Source of the DNA: Ectocarpus siliculosus
Lineage: Eukaryota > Sar > Phaeophyceae > Ectocarpales > Ectocarpaceae
DNA: 42,208 nucleotides
NCBI GenBank assembly: GCA_000310025.1
Contig: FN649748.1
Span: 195,058-237,265, forward strand
Direction: 5' to 3'
Shown here: one piece after another, positions 11,090 to 23,572 of the stretch
How the letters are laid out: each line of letters begins with the position of its first letter
Position numbering within the stretch: the stretch's first letter is position 1
Position numbers and translations under genes: made by a program
Notes under the pieces: model-generated
Databases searched by the model: none
Told to the model about the DNA's origin: nothing
What the model saw: only the letters and a program-made list of their open reading frames with translations

Positions 11090-12761
11090 GCGGGGGGGGG
11101 CGGGGTGTGTGTGTGTGTACCGGGGAGTCATGCTCTCCAGGAAGAGAATGACTTGATTTCGACATAGATCCCGCTGAAAGTTTTTTGCGCCCATCGCAAC
11201 GAGGTAGGCGGAGTCTGGTGTTATGTTTGGTTACCTGTGTGATGATCCGACTGTATGTAATTGGGCCTAGCTGAATATATGTGGAGAGCAGGTAGCCTTG
11301 TGTGTGCATGCACCTTGAATGAGTAAAAGTCGAGAAGAGAGAGGTATTGAGAGTTATCGACTGGCTGTGAGTTGATCCTGAAACAACGTCGTTGTTTTTG
11401 TTTGCGGTGCAGCACGTTGTTGAGTGCTGCAGGGGCAGGAGCGTAAAATGCTATTGTCGGAGGGAGATTTTAGTATTACGGTTTGACTATGGGGTGATGT
11501 ATGTCGTCGAGTCGTCCGTTTACGGTTTCTGTAGGGTAATAAAGTTTTGTCGTCCTGTCCAGAGAAGACGGGCGTTGCCGCATGTCGCTTGATCAGGGGG
11601 GATGCTTTCCATTTTCCATGAGAAGAGAACGCTCCACTTTGTTTTCCCTCCCTACGCAAAGCTCGGCGTTTTTGCCGCAGAGGGAAACAGAACTCGTGAA
11701 CCCTCATTTACGGCATGGATAGGGAAGGAAGGGGGGAGGGGGAGAGACAGCATGTCGAGTGGCCGTAGCTTCACCGGTATAGGTGAGGAAGAGAGCATTA
11801 AAAGTGACTGGAGTTGGTTGGGAATATATGGCATGAGCAAATACACGGGTCCGTTCTACAGATAAGCGTCGCGAGGTCACCTGTTCCGTGGGCCTTGCAG
11901 TGTTTCCCACTAGCACACGCGTGTCCATCTATTCTAGCACCCGAACTTGTTGGCACCCGCAGTCGGATTAATTTTTACGTCCGGTCAACATGGGTGTTTT
12001 TTTGTCTCCATGTCGTCCAGCCGAAAGCATCACCCCTCCCTGCTGGGAACGTTCCCATCTTTGCCCCGACAACAGCTCGTCTGCAGATCTTCTCCTCCAC
12101 CGGCTAATCAACACATATCTCCTCGGATCCTTCGACAATAATTCACCCTCGCTATCTCTGCCGTTGTTCAGATCATTTCACCGAAAACAAATCCGCAATG
12201 TCGTACGCACTCAACACTCAGTTACTCTACCTCTCCAGACAAACACGCCGTAGATATTGAATCTCTATTTTCTTGTATCATAGGCGGAACAAGTTTTTAC
12301 GAAGGAGTGCAAAGACACACGAGCCCCGTATTTTCCCTTTGTCGAGTTTGTGCGTGCGCTCTAGACGCCAGACGCCAGACTCCAAACGCCTTACAGCAGT
12401 AGCACCACGCAACCACACATAGCACAATGCGCGAATGCGTGTCACAGTCCAGTTTGCGGCACAATATCGACCGGTTCGGCGTCAGAAGCGGGGTGGCTGG
12501 TACCCGTTCGGCGGAATGTGGTGATGAGTACGTTAGACGTGGGTGTTTGTGGGTGATGGGTGTGCACCAGACAGAGGCCGACACACACAGAGAGAGCGGG
12601 AGAGAGAGAGAGATAGGAGGCCCGTGGCTAGACTATCACACATATTTGCCGTGTAGAAGGCTGGAGGGCTGTAGTGAAATGACACCGAAAGAGACAGTAT
12701 CGTACAAGTCAGCAGTTTGCTTCCTGGCTCAACAGCACGGAGGTCGTAGCAACTGGTCCTA
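11090..12761. other. Intergenic region between the SND3-like and FAM228-like genes
   Basis: Holds the 3' flank of the SND3-like gene and the 5' flank of the FAM228-like gene (both plus strand). GT- and GA-rich patches occur at about 11107-11118 and 12590-12612. I see no conserved coding segment, RNA gene or clear promoter motif. Confidence 0.5.
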
Positions 12762-15700
12762 ATGGGAGCCTCAAATCATCATGGTCTAGGCTCTGGGGGC
12801 ACCAACGCGTGCTCACCGTACGCGCAACCGTCAAATCGACCGCCGGCGTTCCGCGTTCGTGTATACAACGATGGTCTGTTCAAGTCTCTGCTGGACGACG
12901 GGAAGACGTCTTCAACCTCTCCAAGGTCTCTCGGTCGATCTGCAAAGTCCAGGTGCGATGCTGATGGTGCATGACTGTCGAGATAATTCCATCTATACCT
13001 CTCGCTTGCCACATACTCCTCTCACACAAAAAACAACTCCTAATTTGACAGCCATGTTCTTGACAGACTTCGTTTCAGCTTCTGCGTACGTACAAGGACG
13101 GCACACACAACCGCGGCAAGGGTTTGGTATATTTATTTGCACTATGAAACCCGCTTCCAAAGGGAGATATCAATCCTACTGGCCGTTCGTAATTTGTCTG
13201 GCCTAGCAGGCCATCCCGCCCACCACAGGAGGACCGGTCTGAAGCGATGCTCAAAGCCGGGGCGTTGGCGAAAAAGAAGCGGCGTGAGAAGCAGTACCTG
13301 TTGCAGCTCACGCAGCAGCAGCTGTTGCAGGATAGACTGGTGAGAGACAAGTTGCTGGAGGCAGCAGCCAGCAAGGAGAGAGAGTTCGTGAGGCTCTCTG
13401 GAGAGGTCGAAGCAGGTAAGGATGCAGACCCTGTATCCTGAAATGGGGGTGCTCTGCAAAAGCTCAAATGATTCCGCCTGTGTCTGTGCTGATGTGCATC
13501 TGTCTCTCTGTGTGCATCAACCGCTAGACTAATTGTCTTCGGCTCTCTCATTCGAGGAACCTGCAGGTGTACTCTCGGATTATGATCTACACGCGGTAGA
13601 ATAGTGATACAGCTAGCAACAATGACATAATCCAGCGGGCAGGCAGGGAGACGGGCGGCTTTGTTTCGTAGATGATCCTTGTACGTTACAACTTTTGGAC
13701 GAGCTGGATTCGATTGGACGAATTGTTCTGCCATCCTACCCAGGGTAGTGCAAGTGTGCAACTGTGTACTCTGTAGCTTTTCACAAACAAGTGTGCGCTC
13801 CGCCCAATTGTCTATGTTTATCGCGCAAGGCCGAACATTCGTGAAGGAGTTGGACCGCATTCTGGGCATCGCAGACGAAGCGCAGCAGGGCAAAACTCTC
13901 AAGCAATACCAAGAGTGGGACGCAAATGTCCACGGGGCGATCCAGGTGCAGATGCAGAGACGTAGGCATAATGTTTCGGTCGTTTCGCACCATCTATTCT
14001 GGGCACACCAGCATACAACTTTCGACTTCTGTTGACGCACCAGCTGGGGTCACCCAAGAGGAACTCTTCACACAGGAGGCTTGAGATGTACATAATATCA
14101 GGACAGGTAGCTGCTGCCACCGGCAGCAGCAGCAGCAACAGCAGCAACAGCAGAAACAATGCGGTTCTTCAACCCGCCTTGGTGGAGTGATGGCGAAACA
14201 AGACGGTACCTGCTCGCAGTATGCATAGCACAGGATTGGTTTGGAAGATGAAGAGCAGGAGCACGTGCCAAGAGGAGTACTTGAGGAACGGTCGTGTGTA
14301 GGACGCTCGTTGGTCTCCTGCAGGAAAAGTACTTCAGCGACGAGGACACAAAGCCGACTGGTTCAACCTTTCGCCTCCACGCACTACCCTCGCCAAACTC
14401 ATATGATATCATTAGATATTAATACATATGAAAGCACGATTCAATAAATCAAATGTGTTTTCAGGGACGAATCGACAAGGTCCTTGATAAAATGTCTTCC
14501 AAAGACATCAACGAGCGCAGGAGGGGAGATCTGGACAAGTTCCTGACGACCACCAACACCAAGGCGGCCGTGTTCCGCGATATCATCATCGAGTCAGGTG
14601 AAGAAGCGGACCAGAAGCCCATTGACCAATACTTCATTCTCTCTTGCATGCATCTGCAGACACACAGACGTTGATTCTTTCTCGCCCAGCTCCACCCGAA
14701 ACCATGCTTATCAGGTTCCTACCTAACTCTTGTGTGTTTGATGGTGAGATTCTGCCGGGAGCGGGTGTCCGTGGACCCCCCACACTTCCCCGGTCTATAC
14801 TGTGCACATTTCGATATCAAAGAAAACAATCTCATCGAAGTCCACATGCCATGCGACACACGCTTACTCTCGGTTGGCACTGGGAACCTTCGCGTGGTCT
14901 ACCGTTTTCCCACCCTCCGGCAACGCCAAGCCACCAAGGTTTACTTGCTCCCAAAAACAGGCTCGTCTTGGAATAGGTATGCGACCTGCGCCACCCAGCA
15001 GGGGTCGGCTCCAGAATCTGTGGCTCCAGATTCACCAAATTAGCCTCTTGTCCTTGCCATCGCGGCCGTTTCACGTATACCTACTCAAAGAGACTCGTAC
15101 CTCCTCGTGAATTCTCAACGCGTACGTTTTTGCATTTACTAGCGTATGGCAGAGCACGACCCGCTCCAGAATCCGTGGCTGTAGACTCACCCAAACAAGC
15201 CTCGCCATCACTGCTGTTCCATGCATGCCTACTCAAAAGTTTCGTGCCTCGCCATGGACACTCAACGCGTACCTTTTGTTTGAATTTACACGTGTTTGGT
15301 AGAGTACGACCCGCTCGAGCCCAACCGGCGGGCGGTCAAGGCCAAAGTCGGGCACCTCAGGGACCCCTGCAGTCGCGTACTCGACAAGCGTGCTGAGGAG
15401 AACGGGCTCCTCGCCGACGAGGGTAAGATGGGAGGACGTTTTTTCGGAGATACCGGACGTGTGGATGCTATGCTATGTGTACGTACGTACCTGGTCCTTT
15501 CCGGATTTTTGTTGTTGATGTTGTTGCTATTTTTTCCTCGTCCCGGGTAGCGTAGTGGTTCAGCTTTCTTGGTGGTGGCCACGGAAAAGTTTCTTCTATG
15601 CCTTGGAAGAGGGAGCGGGAAGGCGAACGGGAAGGAACGGTTGGAATATGAAGACAACAACAAAGAACACCACAAGAACAATATCAATAGAAACAACAAC

Positions 15701-17812
15701 GAAATCAACAACTGCAACAACAACAACAACACCCGCAATAACCACAACAACAACAACGGGAACAGTAGAAGGGTGGGGGGGGACCGCGAGAAAATGTCTT
15801 GTGGCTCAGCCGCAATGTATAGGGGGCACGTGGTGCGTGCGGCAAGTGAACATCTTTCAATCTGATGTAGAATGATTATTTCCGCTCTTCTATCGGCCGA
15901 CGCGTGGCGTTCGCTTCAGCATGGACAGCAGTGCAACGCTATGTAGTCGACATACGGCGGGTCGGTTGTTGTCGCCCATATGCCGCGCCGTGGTTTTGAT
16001 GGTTATTGCCGCATGTAAGTGCTGATTCCCTCCCTCTCTCCTTCTCTCTCTTCCTTCCTCCCTCCCTTCGTGTGGCACTATCAACCTAATTCGTACGGAA
16101 AGGCGCGGGCGGCGCGGGGGCCATGCTCAGGGAATCATTCGACGTGATACAATGGGAAGAAAGAAAAGTACACGACACGCCGCATGGCTTCTTTGCGAAG
16201 ATGATGGGCCGGGAGGCGGCCAGAGTGAGTGGAGAAACCAACAGCGGACAATCTGGCGTTGATGTTGTTTCGATTTGAACGGATGCGGCGGCGGTGGCGG
16301 CGGAGATGGTAACGACAGCACTACATCGCTCGAAGAGGCCTAAACATGGTGTTGTTTGTGGTGCAGTCAGCGTAAGATGCTTACACCATGTCTTAGATAA
16401 AATCGATCGGGTATCCGCAGGGCGTTTCTGCAAGGCGCCATGAAAAGGATAGCAAGCACCACACGGGGTACGAGACTTGCGCTAGAATGTAAAAGTTTTT
16501 TGTTCGACACACTCCAACACTTGTCTGTCTGATTTTGTCTTCTTCTTTTGGGGCTTGTCCAAATGTGGGTATATCTCGCCGTCTCTCCCGTGGCATGAAG
16601 AACAAGATGGGAGGCGCGAAGACAACCAGCAAGACGTACAGGTCCACGATCAAGATGGACGACTACAACGTCGACCGCGGAAGGTGAGCTCGAGACGCCT
16701 GTGGTACTGAATTACCAGGGTCTTTAGAAGAGTTTGTCGCTGCGACCGGCAGCCCCCTTCCCTCCCCCCGCCCAAACAGCCACGAAACAAAGTCGACGTT
16801 GCTTCGTGAAGGCGGCGAGCCTCCTCCGCCCCCCCGGTGATTCTGGACCGATCGTTTGTGTCTGATGTAGCGAGGACAGCCACAACCATGGTTGGCAGGT
16901 AGGGGTGCGGGGATGGACACCAACAACCTGCAATCGAAACTTGACCCTTGCATAGGGCCACATAAAAAGTGCCACAGGATGTGGCCGGCCCTACCTCGGG
17001 AACCCGGCCCTAATCAGAGTACGAGAGAACTCGTCCCTCTTTGCGACGATGGCCTAGTCTGTGTATAGAGTCTTATTTTCTTCGGCGTGCCGGCGACGCA
17101 CCAGTCAGGCAGAAAACGACGTTACCTCTGGCAATAGGGTTGTTGTTCAAGTCCCGTCGAAGTGGTACTGACACACGGTCCTCGGGGGAAAATACAGTTG
17201 TTCTGTTCAAAGGGGCTGCAACATGACCCCTACAGCGTGTTAGGATGATCCGAACTGGGGGTAGCTTGTCGCAAGACGTGTGTTGAATAGGGTGTCGGCA
17301 ACTCGGCGAACTCGCGCCAAGGAGGAAAGATGTGCTGGGTTTGTTGTATAGACTTCTTCTACACATGAAAAACATGGACTCACATGAACACATGAACACA
17401 TGAACACATGAACTGCACGCACGCGTGCACGCACCACCATGAGGGGGCGACGCAGTATACAACAGGGGTACCTTGCACACCCTGGAAATACATTCCACGT
17501 ACCACACAATCCTACAACCACTTGGCATTGCTACAAGTATATCTATCACAGCGTGGCTACAGAACGCGCCACAACGCGTCGATGGCGCACCTCCCTCGAA
17601 ACATCGGGGCATGGTGTATTTATAGAACAACCCCCGCAACGAAAGAACCTTCTTAAGCCAGTTCGTTGCCTGCGCCGTTATTCATGGTGTCGGTTCTCTT
17701 GTTCAGGGATATCGTGACGAAGGAGTTTCCCAAGGGCAAGAAAACGTACGCGGCGGGAGACGAGTTCGCCCCCCCATCCAGCGATGCCAAGAGTCTGATT
17801 GGGATGGGATGA
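12762..17812 (+). CDS. FAM228-family protein
   Basis: Eight exons join in frame: 12762-12952, 13210-13415, 13830-13945, 14465-14597, 15303-15422, 16103-16224, 16601-16683 and 17707-17812. They total 359 codons including TGA. ATG at 12762 is the first in its frame after a stop at 12747. Exon 2 encodes a charged, glutamine-rich helix. Exons 3-5 carry the diagnostic order: GRTFVKELDRIL, then DKMSSKDINERRRGDLDKFL, then VFRDIIIESEYDPLEP and LRDP. This matches the FAM228A/B block 'E..KR..L..FL...N.K..VF...Y...EYDPF..DP'. Exon 6 has a conserved-looking VIQWEERKVHDTPHGFFAK. No membrane segment or signal peptide is seen. FAM228 proteins are poorly characterised and found mainly in ciliated organisms; a flagellar role is inference. 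The acceptors of exons 3, 6 and 7 (AAG) are the least certain. Confidence 0.65.
14997..15302 (+). repeat. Tandem duplication inside FAM228 intron 4, abutting exon 5
   Basis: Two diverged units (about 14997-15149 and 15150-15302, period 147-155) share ctccagaatc, ctactcaaa and ctcaacgcgtac. Unit 2 begins agcacgacccgctc, and exon 5 begins agtacgacccgctcgag. The start of exon 5 is therefore effectively the start of a third unit, and the duplication has left a decoy acceptor (ggcag) at 15148-15152. Confidence 0.8.
15650..15762. repeat. AAC-rich low-complexity tract
   Basis: Imperfect (AAC)n in intron 5 of the FAM228-like gene. It produces long Asn/Thr-rich pseudo-frames that are not coding. Confidence 0.85.
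17371..17412. repeat. 10-bp tandem repeat
   Basis: The unit catgaacaca is repeated about four times in the last intron of the FAM228-like gene. Confidence 0.85.
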
Positions 17813-20100
17813 GGGGGTAGTCGATGGACGAGCACGGACAAAAGCAAGTGCCTACGGTTGGTGTTGCCAAACCAGGAGGACTCACGTCTCTGGTGATCAG
17901 TAGGAAAACGAAGAATATATGTCGCGCTGGAATATGCCGCTGCTTGATGTGACGAGCCAACCCGGGGGGGGGGGGTCGGCAACAACGAAACACATACCGA
18001 CCTGGTTGGCGAGGTAAGACAAGTAACCTCCTCATACCTGCTGTTTTGTGTTGATTTCCCTGTGTACTAACTGTCATGCTGTTCTAGTGTGTTTTTCCTC
18101 TGGTTGTCGCTGTGCTGTCGGTTGTGTTGATGGTAAATGAAGGCCTGATGAGCCGTTCGTTGTTGTTGTTGTTGTTCTGGCGTGGGGAACACGCGGGATG
18201 GAGTTGTCGATGATGGCAGTAGTCCATTGCCTGCGGAGAAACAAGCGCCCGTCGCGGCTCCCCCGAACAAACATGTAAATACAGTGACCATCAAACCACG
18301 AGGTAACGGGTGTTGCTCGTGCTAGCTTAGTCTTCCCTGTGTCGATAGATTCCTCTTTGTCAAGCATACTCTGCAGAGACAGAGAAGTAACCCTTGCTGC
18401 CGTTTTTACGCAGCGAATTTTCGTTCAATATTTTCCTGCTGTGTTTTGAAGTCTCGCCGTCAAGAGTTTTCTAGGCGGAAAATGAAAACAATGGTTGTTG
18501 TGTTCTCGGGTGTTGCTACAATTTGCGCATGTGTGCAGGACTTGTGTTTTTAAGAGTTGGAGTCTTGCGCTTCTTTTTGGTTGATTTCAGTCAGGTGAAA
18601 AGCCAGTCTTCTTCTGAGGGAAACTAATGTTGAGCTAAACTTGCCCTACCGAAACCACTTGTGTGCACGTTTAGGCACGTTTAAATAACGTTTGACGACA
18701 AACTCGAGGAAAATGAGTGTTGAGCTTACTCCATCCAAAAACGGTATGCATTTGTGAATGTGAAGGCGCGTTACAGGACGCACCGACAACTAATTTAAGA
18801 GACACGTATGCTGCCCGAAGCTCGATCCTTGTTTTCCTCCGTGGGGAAACCAAACGGGGAGCACAGAAGGTTTCAGCATCAGGCAGGGTTCAAGGCCCAA
18901 TATCCTGGGAAGTCTGAACCCTCTTCTTCCGCTGCGGCGGCGGACCCACGCACCGCCGAAACACCGCAAGGTTCAGCACGTGGCACAAAACAAGCCTTCA
19001 GTCGAACAAAAACCTCACGGGTACAAGGCGAGCCTGCTCAGCTGCCACGCAGACCCTTTTCACTTTGTTTTCCTCATCTGGTCTCTTAGATGCGATAGTC
19101 TTTACCCGGATCAAAACATGCAAGGAAGCACGGTCGGGAACCGTTTCCTAGATCAACGCCATCAAGGTGTGAAAGCCGTAAAACTTTACAGTTTCCTCCC
19201 TGTAAAAATAAAACCGCATCACAGCTCTATGATACATGCATGCGTCAATGAGGCATCCCGTGACACTCGTGGTCGGCCGGTGCCGTTTTTCACGGAACGC
19301 ATCGTAGGGGACGCGTGAACCTTTCTTTCAAAATCGAAAAGGGAGACGGAACGTTTTTTCCTTCTCTTCTATCCCGAAGTGGTAATAACCGAAACACAAG
19401 AGAGACACCTATATTCTCTGTCTCACTACAGGGCCACCAAGAAAAAACGACAGCAAACAGCAGCAGCGGAAGGTAGGGACAGGGTTAACCCTTACCCTCA
19501 AGACCCCTTCGGCGGCCTGAGCCAAGCCACGGTCGTCCCAACCAACCCCGACGTAGCAGAGGCACAACGTCGCCACCGGCGGAAGAAGAACCGTTTCGCG
19601 CGAAAACAGCAGCGCTCGGTCAACTCAAAACTTGCTCGGAACGGCACGCAGAACACACACACCCCGACAAACGTGCACACCGAGAAAGGGTGCGACTCAT
19701 ACAGCACGGCGGCGTCTTTGATACAAGGCGACACTTGACGGGGGAACGCCGCGGGGACCCATATCCCGCCAACTTCATGAAGGCCGTTTTGGGTGGTTGC
19801 CCGGTTAGCGCGGTCGATGCTAGCCCCCGCCCGCAACCACACCAAAACAGACGAGACAACCCCTCCCGCCTCCCTCACGCCCCATTCTACAACTAATCCA
19901 TAACATCGCGCTCTTCTCATCAATCACTAAATCCCGGCCCAAAACCTCTGGTACTTACTGTAGCACTAACCCATACCACATGGCGTCCGCGCCAGTTGGA
20001 CCAGTACGGTCTGAGTGGAGACCGCAACAGTTTCGACGTGAAGAAGACAACAACAAAAACAACAACCATAAAAGCTTGTTGTCTTCTCTCTCATCGCTCA
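17813..20100. other. Convergent 3' flanks of FAM228-like and PI4K genes, with unassigned reading frames
   Basis: The two genes end tail to tail here. Two plus-strand stretches look mildly protein-like. One is 18808-19089, rich in Ser/Ala/Thr/Lys. The other is 19431-19738, preceded by a good acceptor (ctcactacag) and containing PYPQDPFGGLSQATVVPTNP and then a very basic segment. They match no family I know and no complete gene could be assembled from them, so I do not call a CDS. A CAA/GTT-type repeat lies near 18155-18178. Confidence 0.3.
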
Positions 20101-20145
20101 TCAGTAAATTCCGGACCAAAACCTCTGGTACTTGTCGTACCAGGC
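19922..20145. repeat. Partial duplication of the PI4K terminal exon end
   Basis: About 45 bp covering the PI4K stop codon and last codons (around 20099-20145) recurs, diverged, at about 19922-19966 (period 177). The shared core is ccaaaacctctggtactt. The downstream copy is not part of the reading frame. Confidence 0.7.
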
Positions 20146-21005
20146 CGTCGTCCAGCTCCCGGCCGACTGCTGCACCAGCTTGTGCACGAAGTCCTTGCAA
20201 GCCGGGTCGTTCAGCTCCGGCTGGAACCTCGCCGCGAGGTCCGCCGCCGCCGCCGCCCCACCCCCGGGACCCTGAAAGCACGGTAGGTTCTCGTTACCGC
20301 TGGCCATCATCTCCACCAGCAGCACGATTTCCTACGCGAACGAACGCGGGGTTTTGTGAAGACGCCGGACAAGGGGGGGGGGGGGCAGCTTTGCTGGACG
20401 CGTTCCGCGTGTCAACACATGGTAGGGGAAGGAAACGTGGGTACGACAGCATACAGGGGGCAAAAAAGTAAAGGTTCCTCCTGCCGCCATCAGCTAGGCA
20501 CACGACGCTCAACCACACAACTGTTGTATACACACATGAAAATATGAAGGGTGAACTGCGCTAAATAGTCTACTTGCTTGATTTTTTGTTTTTGATGGGC
20601 AAAAGATGGAATGCGTGGGCTCACACGCCTTCTTCTTGTATATAACCTCATTTGGATCACCACACTCATTTCGTTGCTGTCAAAAGAAATATGATGGGAG
20701 CAAGTGTCACCACGACTACGGGAAAAAAGAGCTCACCTGAGAACTTCGCCGAAGGGCGAGAAACGTGTCCACGCACAGCCCCCGGAACTCTCGGAAACAT
20801 CTAGACTGCGTGCCCCCCATCAGGTTCAGGAATCCCTGTGTCAGCTTGAAGGGGGCGGACTCGAACCCAAGGTTTCCCCCCGGGCTGTTGGCGAGCATGA
20901 AGCCGAAGTCGACGTGGATCACGCGTCCTTGGGAGTCCAGCAGAATGTTGCCGTTGTGCCTGTTGGGGGGTTCAGGGTCCAAACCAAAAACCGTGGCACA
21001 GGGAC

Positions 21006-21057
<52 letters not shown>

Positions 21058-23534
21058 GGGGTTGGCTCGCCATCGACGTCTCGACAGAGATAACTCTCAC
21101 TTCGTCCTGAACATCAAGTAGAAGCCTTTAGATTTGAGTAGCCAACGACAACGCCGGAGCCCCCCCCCCCCCCCCCCCCCAAGGGACCCACTTTTTAAGG
21201 ATATTCCTGAACACAAAAACCAAATTCATGGACAACCAACCCCCACCCCCTTTTCCCGGCAATCTGGAAACAAAACACCACTCCCGCAATGAACGTCAGG
21301 TCCTGACCTTTTCCTACAACACGTCAAGCTTAACCCCCCCGCAGCCCGTGCCCCGGCGTGGGGGGGTGGGTCGGGTTTGTTCTCGGGGGAACCATCCCCT
21401 TTAGTGGGGGCCGGCGGCGACCTCCAACTTGTTGGGGTTTTAAAAACCCCAACTCCAACCACTGGACGAATAATACGACAGTCAGCGGTTCAATAGCCCC
21501 TCTGGGCAAAAGGGTTGACCCCCGCCTCCACAAAAAATTACCGTGAAAGTTCGGGCCTCAGGGGGGGAATGTTGGGAACCGCGCGCACCCGACCCGCGAA
21601 AACACACGAAACCCCACCCGACCCACCTGTGCTTGATCTCCNNNNNNNNNNNNNNNNNNNNNNNNNNNNNNNNNNNNNNNNNNNNNNNNNNNNNNNNNNN
21701 NNNNNNNNNNNNNNNNNNNNNNNNNNNNNNNNNNNNNNNNNCCCCCCCCCCCCCCCCCCCCCAAGCGACCGACTTTTGAAGGATATGCATGAGCACAAGA
21801 GCTAGATTCATGGACAACCAACACGCACACACTTTTCCCGGCAATCTGGAGACAAAACAGCAGTCGCGCAGTGAACGTCGGTTCGTGACCTTTTCCTACA
21901 GCACGTCACGCTTACCCCCGCCGCTGCCCGTGCCCCGGCGTGTGCGGTTGTGTCGTGTTTGTTCTCGTGTGAACCGTCACCTTTAGTGGTGGTCGTCGTC
22001 GACGTCGACGTTGTTGTGGTTTTAAAAAGCCGACATCAAACCATTGGACTATTAATACAATAGTCAGTGGCTGACTACGCCATCTGGCCTAATGGTTTGA
22101 TTCCGGCTTCCAAAACAAGTTACCGTTAAGGTTTGGGCGTTGGTGTGACTTCGTGGTTACCGCACGCACCCGTCCGCTGAGCCCCAGCCCAACCCCACCC
22201 TACCCACCTGTCCTTGATCTGCAGGAGGTAGCACGCGATGGAGTAGGCGGCCAGGCTCTCGATGAAGCGCCGCTGAGCCTCGCGGAAACCGTCCGACCCC
22301 TTAGCCCCGAACCTCGCCTCAAAGAACCCGGTCAGACTGTGTGCACGAGAGGGCGGCAGGTAGACCAATGATGCAAATTACAACAAGGGCAGCCACGCCA
22401 AGAGGGGGAGACGTGAAGATTGGGGAGGGGCGGAGGCGGGGGGGGGGGCTCAGCCAGCGAAAAACCTTCATCCGGAACGATCGAGGGTGCTCGAGCAACC
22501 CGAGGAGGGACTGGGAAAAACACGCGTGCATATCCATGGTCACCTCTTGTCAACACCCGCCACAACAAAGAGAACAACAAATTACAAGAAGCGAAGTGTA
22601 CGCAGGTGTGCTGCACATGGCACCAAGGTAAACAATGTCACATGTTCGCTCACACAAGCACAAGACAAAACCAGCGCTCCTTTCTCCTCTCGCGCGCACA
22701 CGCACCTGAAGCGCGAGGCCGCCGCCGCAGAAGCGTCGCCTCCCTCCTCCGCCGCCGCCGCCGCCGCCGCCTTCGCCCCTTCCCGCCCGCTTCCCCGGTA
22801 CCTCCGCAGTGCGTCCAGCGATATCGTGTCCGGAACGGCCTCCACCAGCCCCGTGTCCGCGGACAGGGCCACGATGTCGTACGGACGCAGCCACACCCTG
22901 ACCCCTTCCGCCCGGAGGATGCGCTGCATGACGAACAGGAGCTGGGAGGCCAGCTGCTCCTGGCGCAGGTCGTCGTTGCTCTTGACGATGACCGGGAGGA
23001 GCCGCCACCCTGGCTCCTCGGCCCACGGCGAGACCCTCCGTATCCGGTTGCTCTTGTCGTGCCACAGCTCGTTGAACAGCACCTGGGGCTGAGGGAGCCC
23101 ATCTCCGCTCGATGACGCGGCCCCTCTCCCACCATCGCCCGATTCCCCCTCCTCCTCGCTCCCGCGCCGCGAGGCACCGCCCGTAGAGTCCGCTCCGCCG
23201 CTGCTGCTGCCGCCGCCACCGCCTCTCGTGTACCCCTCCGGCAGCGGCTTGCTCGTCGGCAGGCGCCGCTCCAGTACGTCCGCTAATGTGTCGTCGCCGA
23301 CGTCGTCGTCGTCGCCCCCCCAGGGCCGCCCCGTGCCCGTGCTGCTCGCCGTCCACCAGTCCCTGGCGTTGCCCATGGAAGACAAGGGCAGGACGCCGGG
23401 GCCGGAGGTAGTGTCCCCGGTCTCCTCGTCCACCAGCAGCCGGTAGTGGTCAGCGGTCGCGTCGTCCGGGCGGCCCCTGCCAAAGCCGCCGCCACGGCGA
23501 CGCCTGTACTTCTCTCTGGGAAGTCTCTCGTCGT

Positions 23535-23572
<38 letters not shown>

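Noticed and set aside
15555-15875. Asn/Thr-rich frames around the AAC repeat
   Set aside because: Low-complexity intron sequence between two well-supported FAM228 exons.
21482-21844. Frames spanning the N gap
   Set aside because: They cross the assembly gap and a duplicated intron segment.
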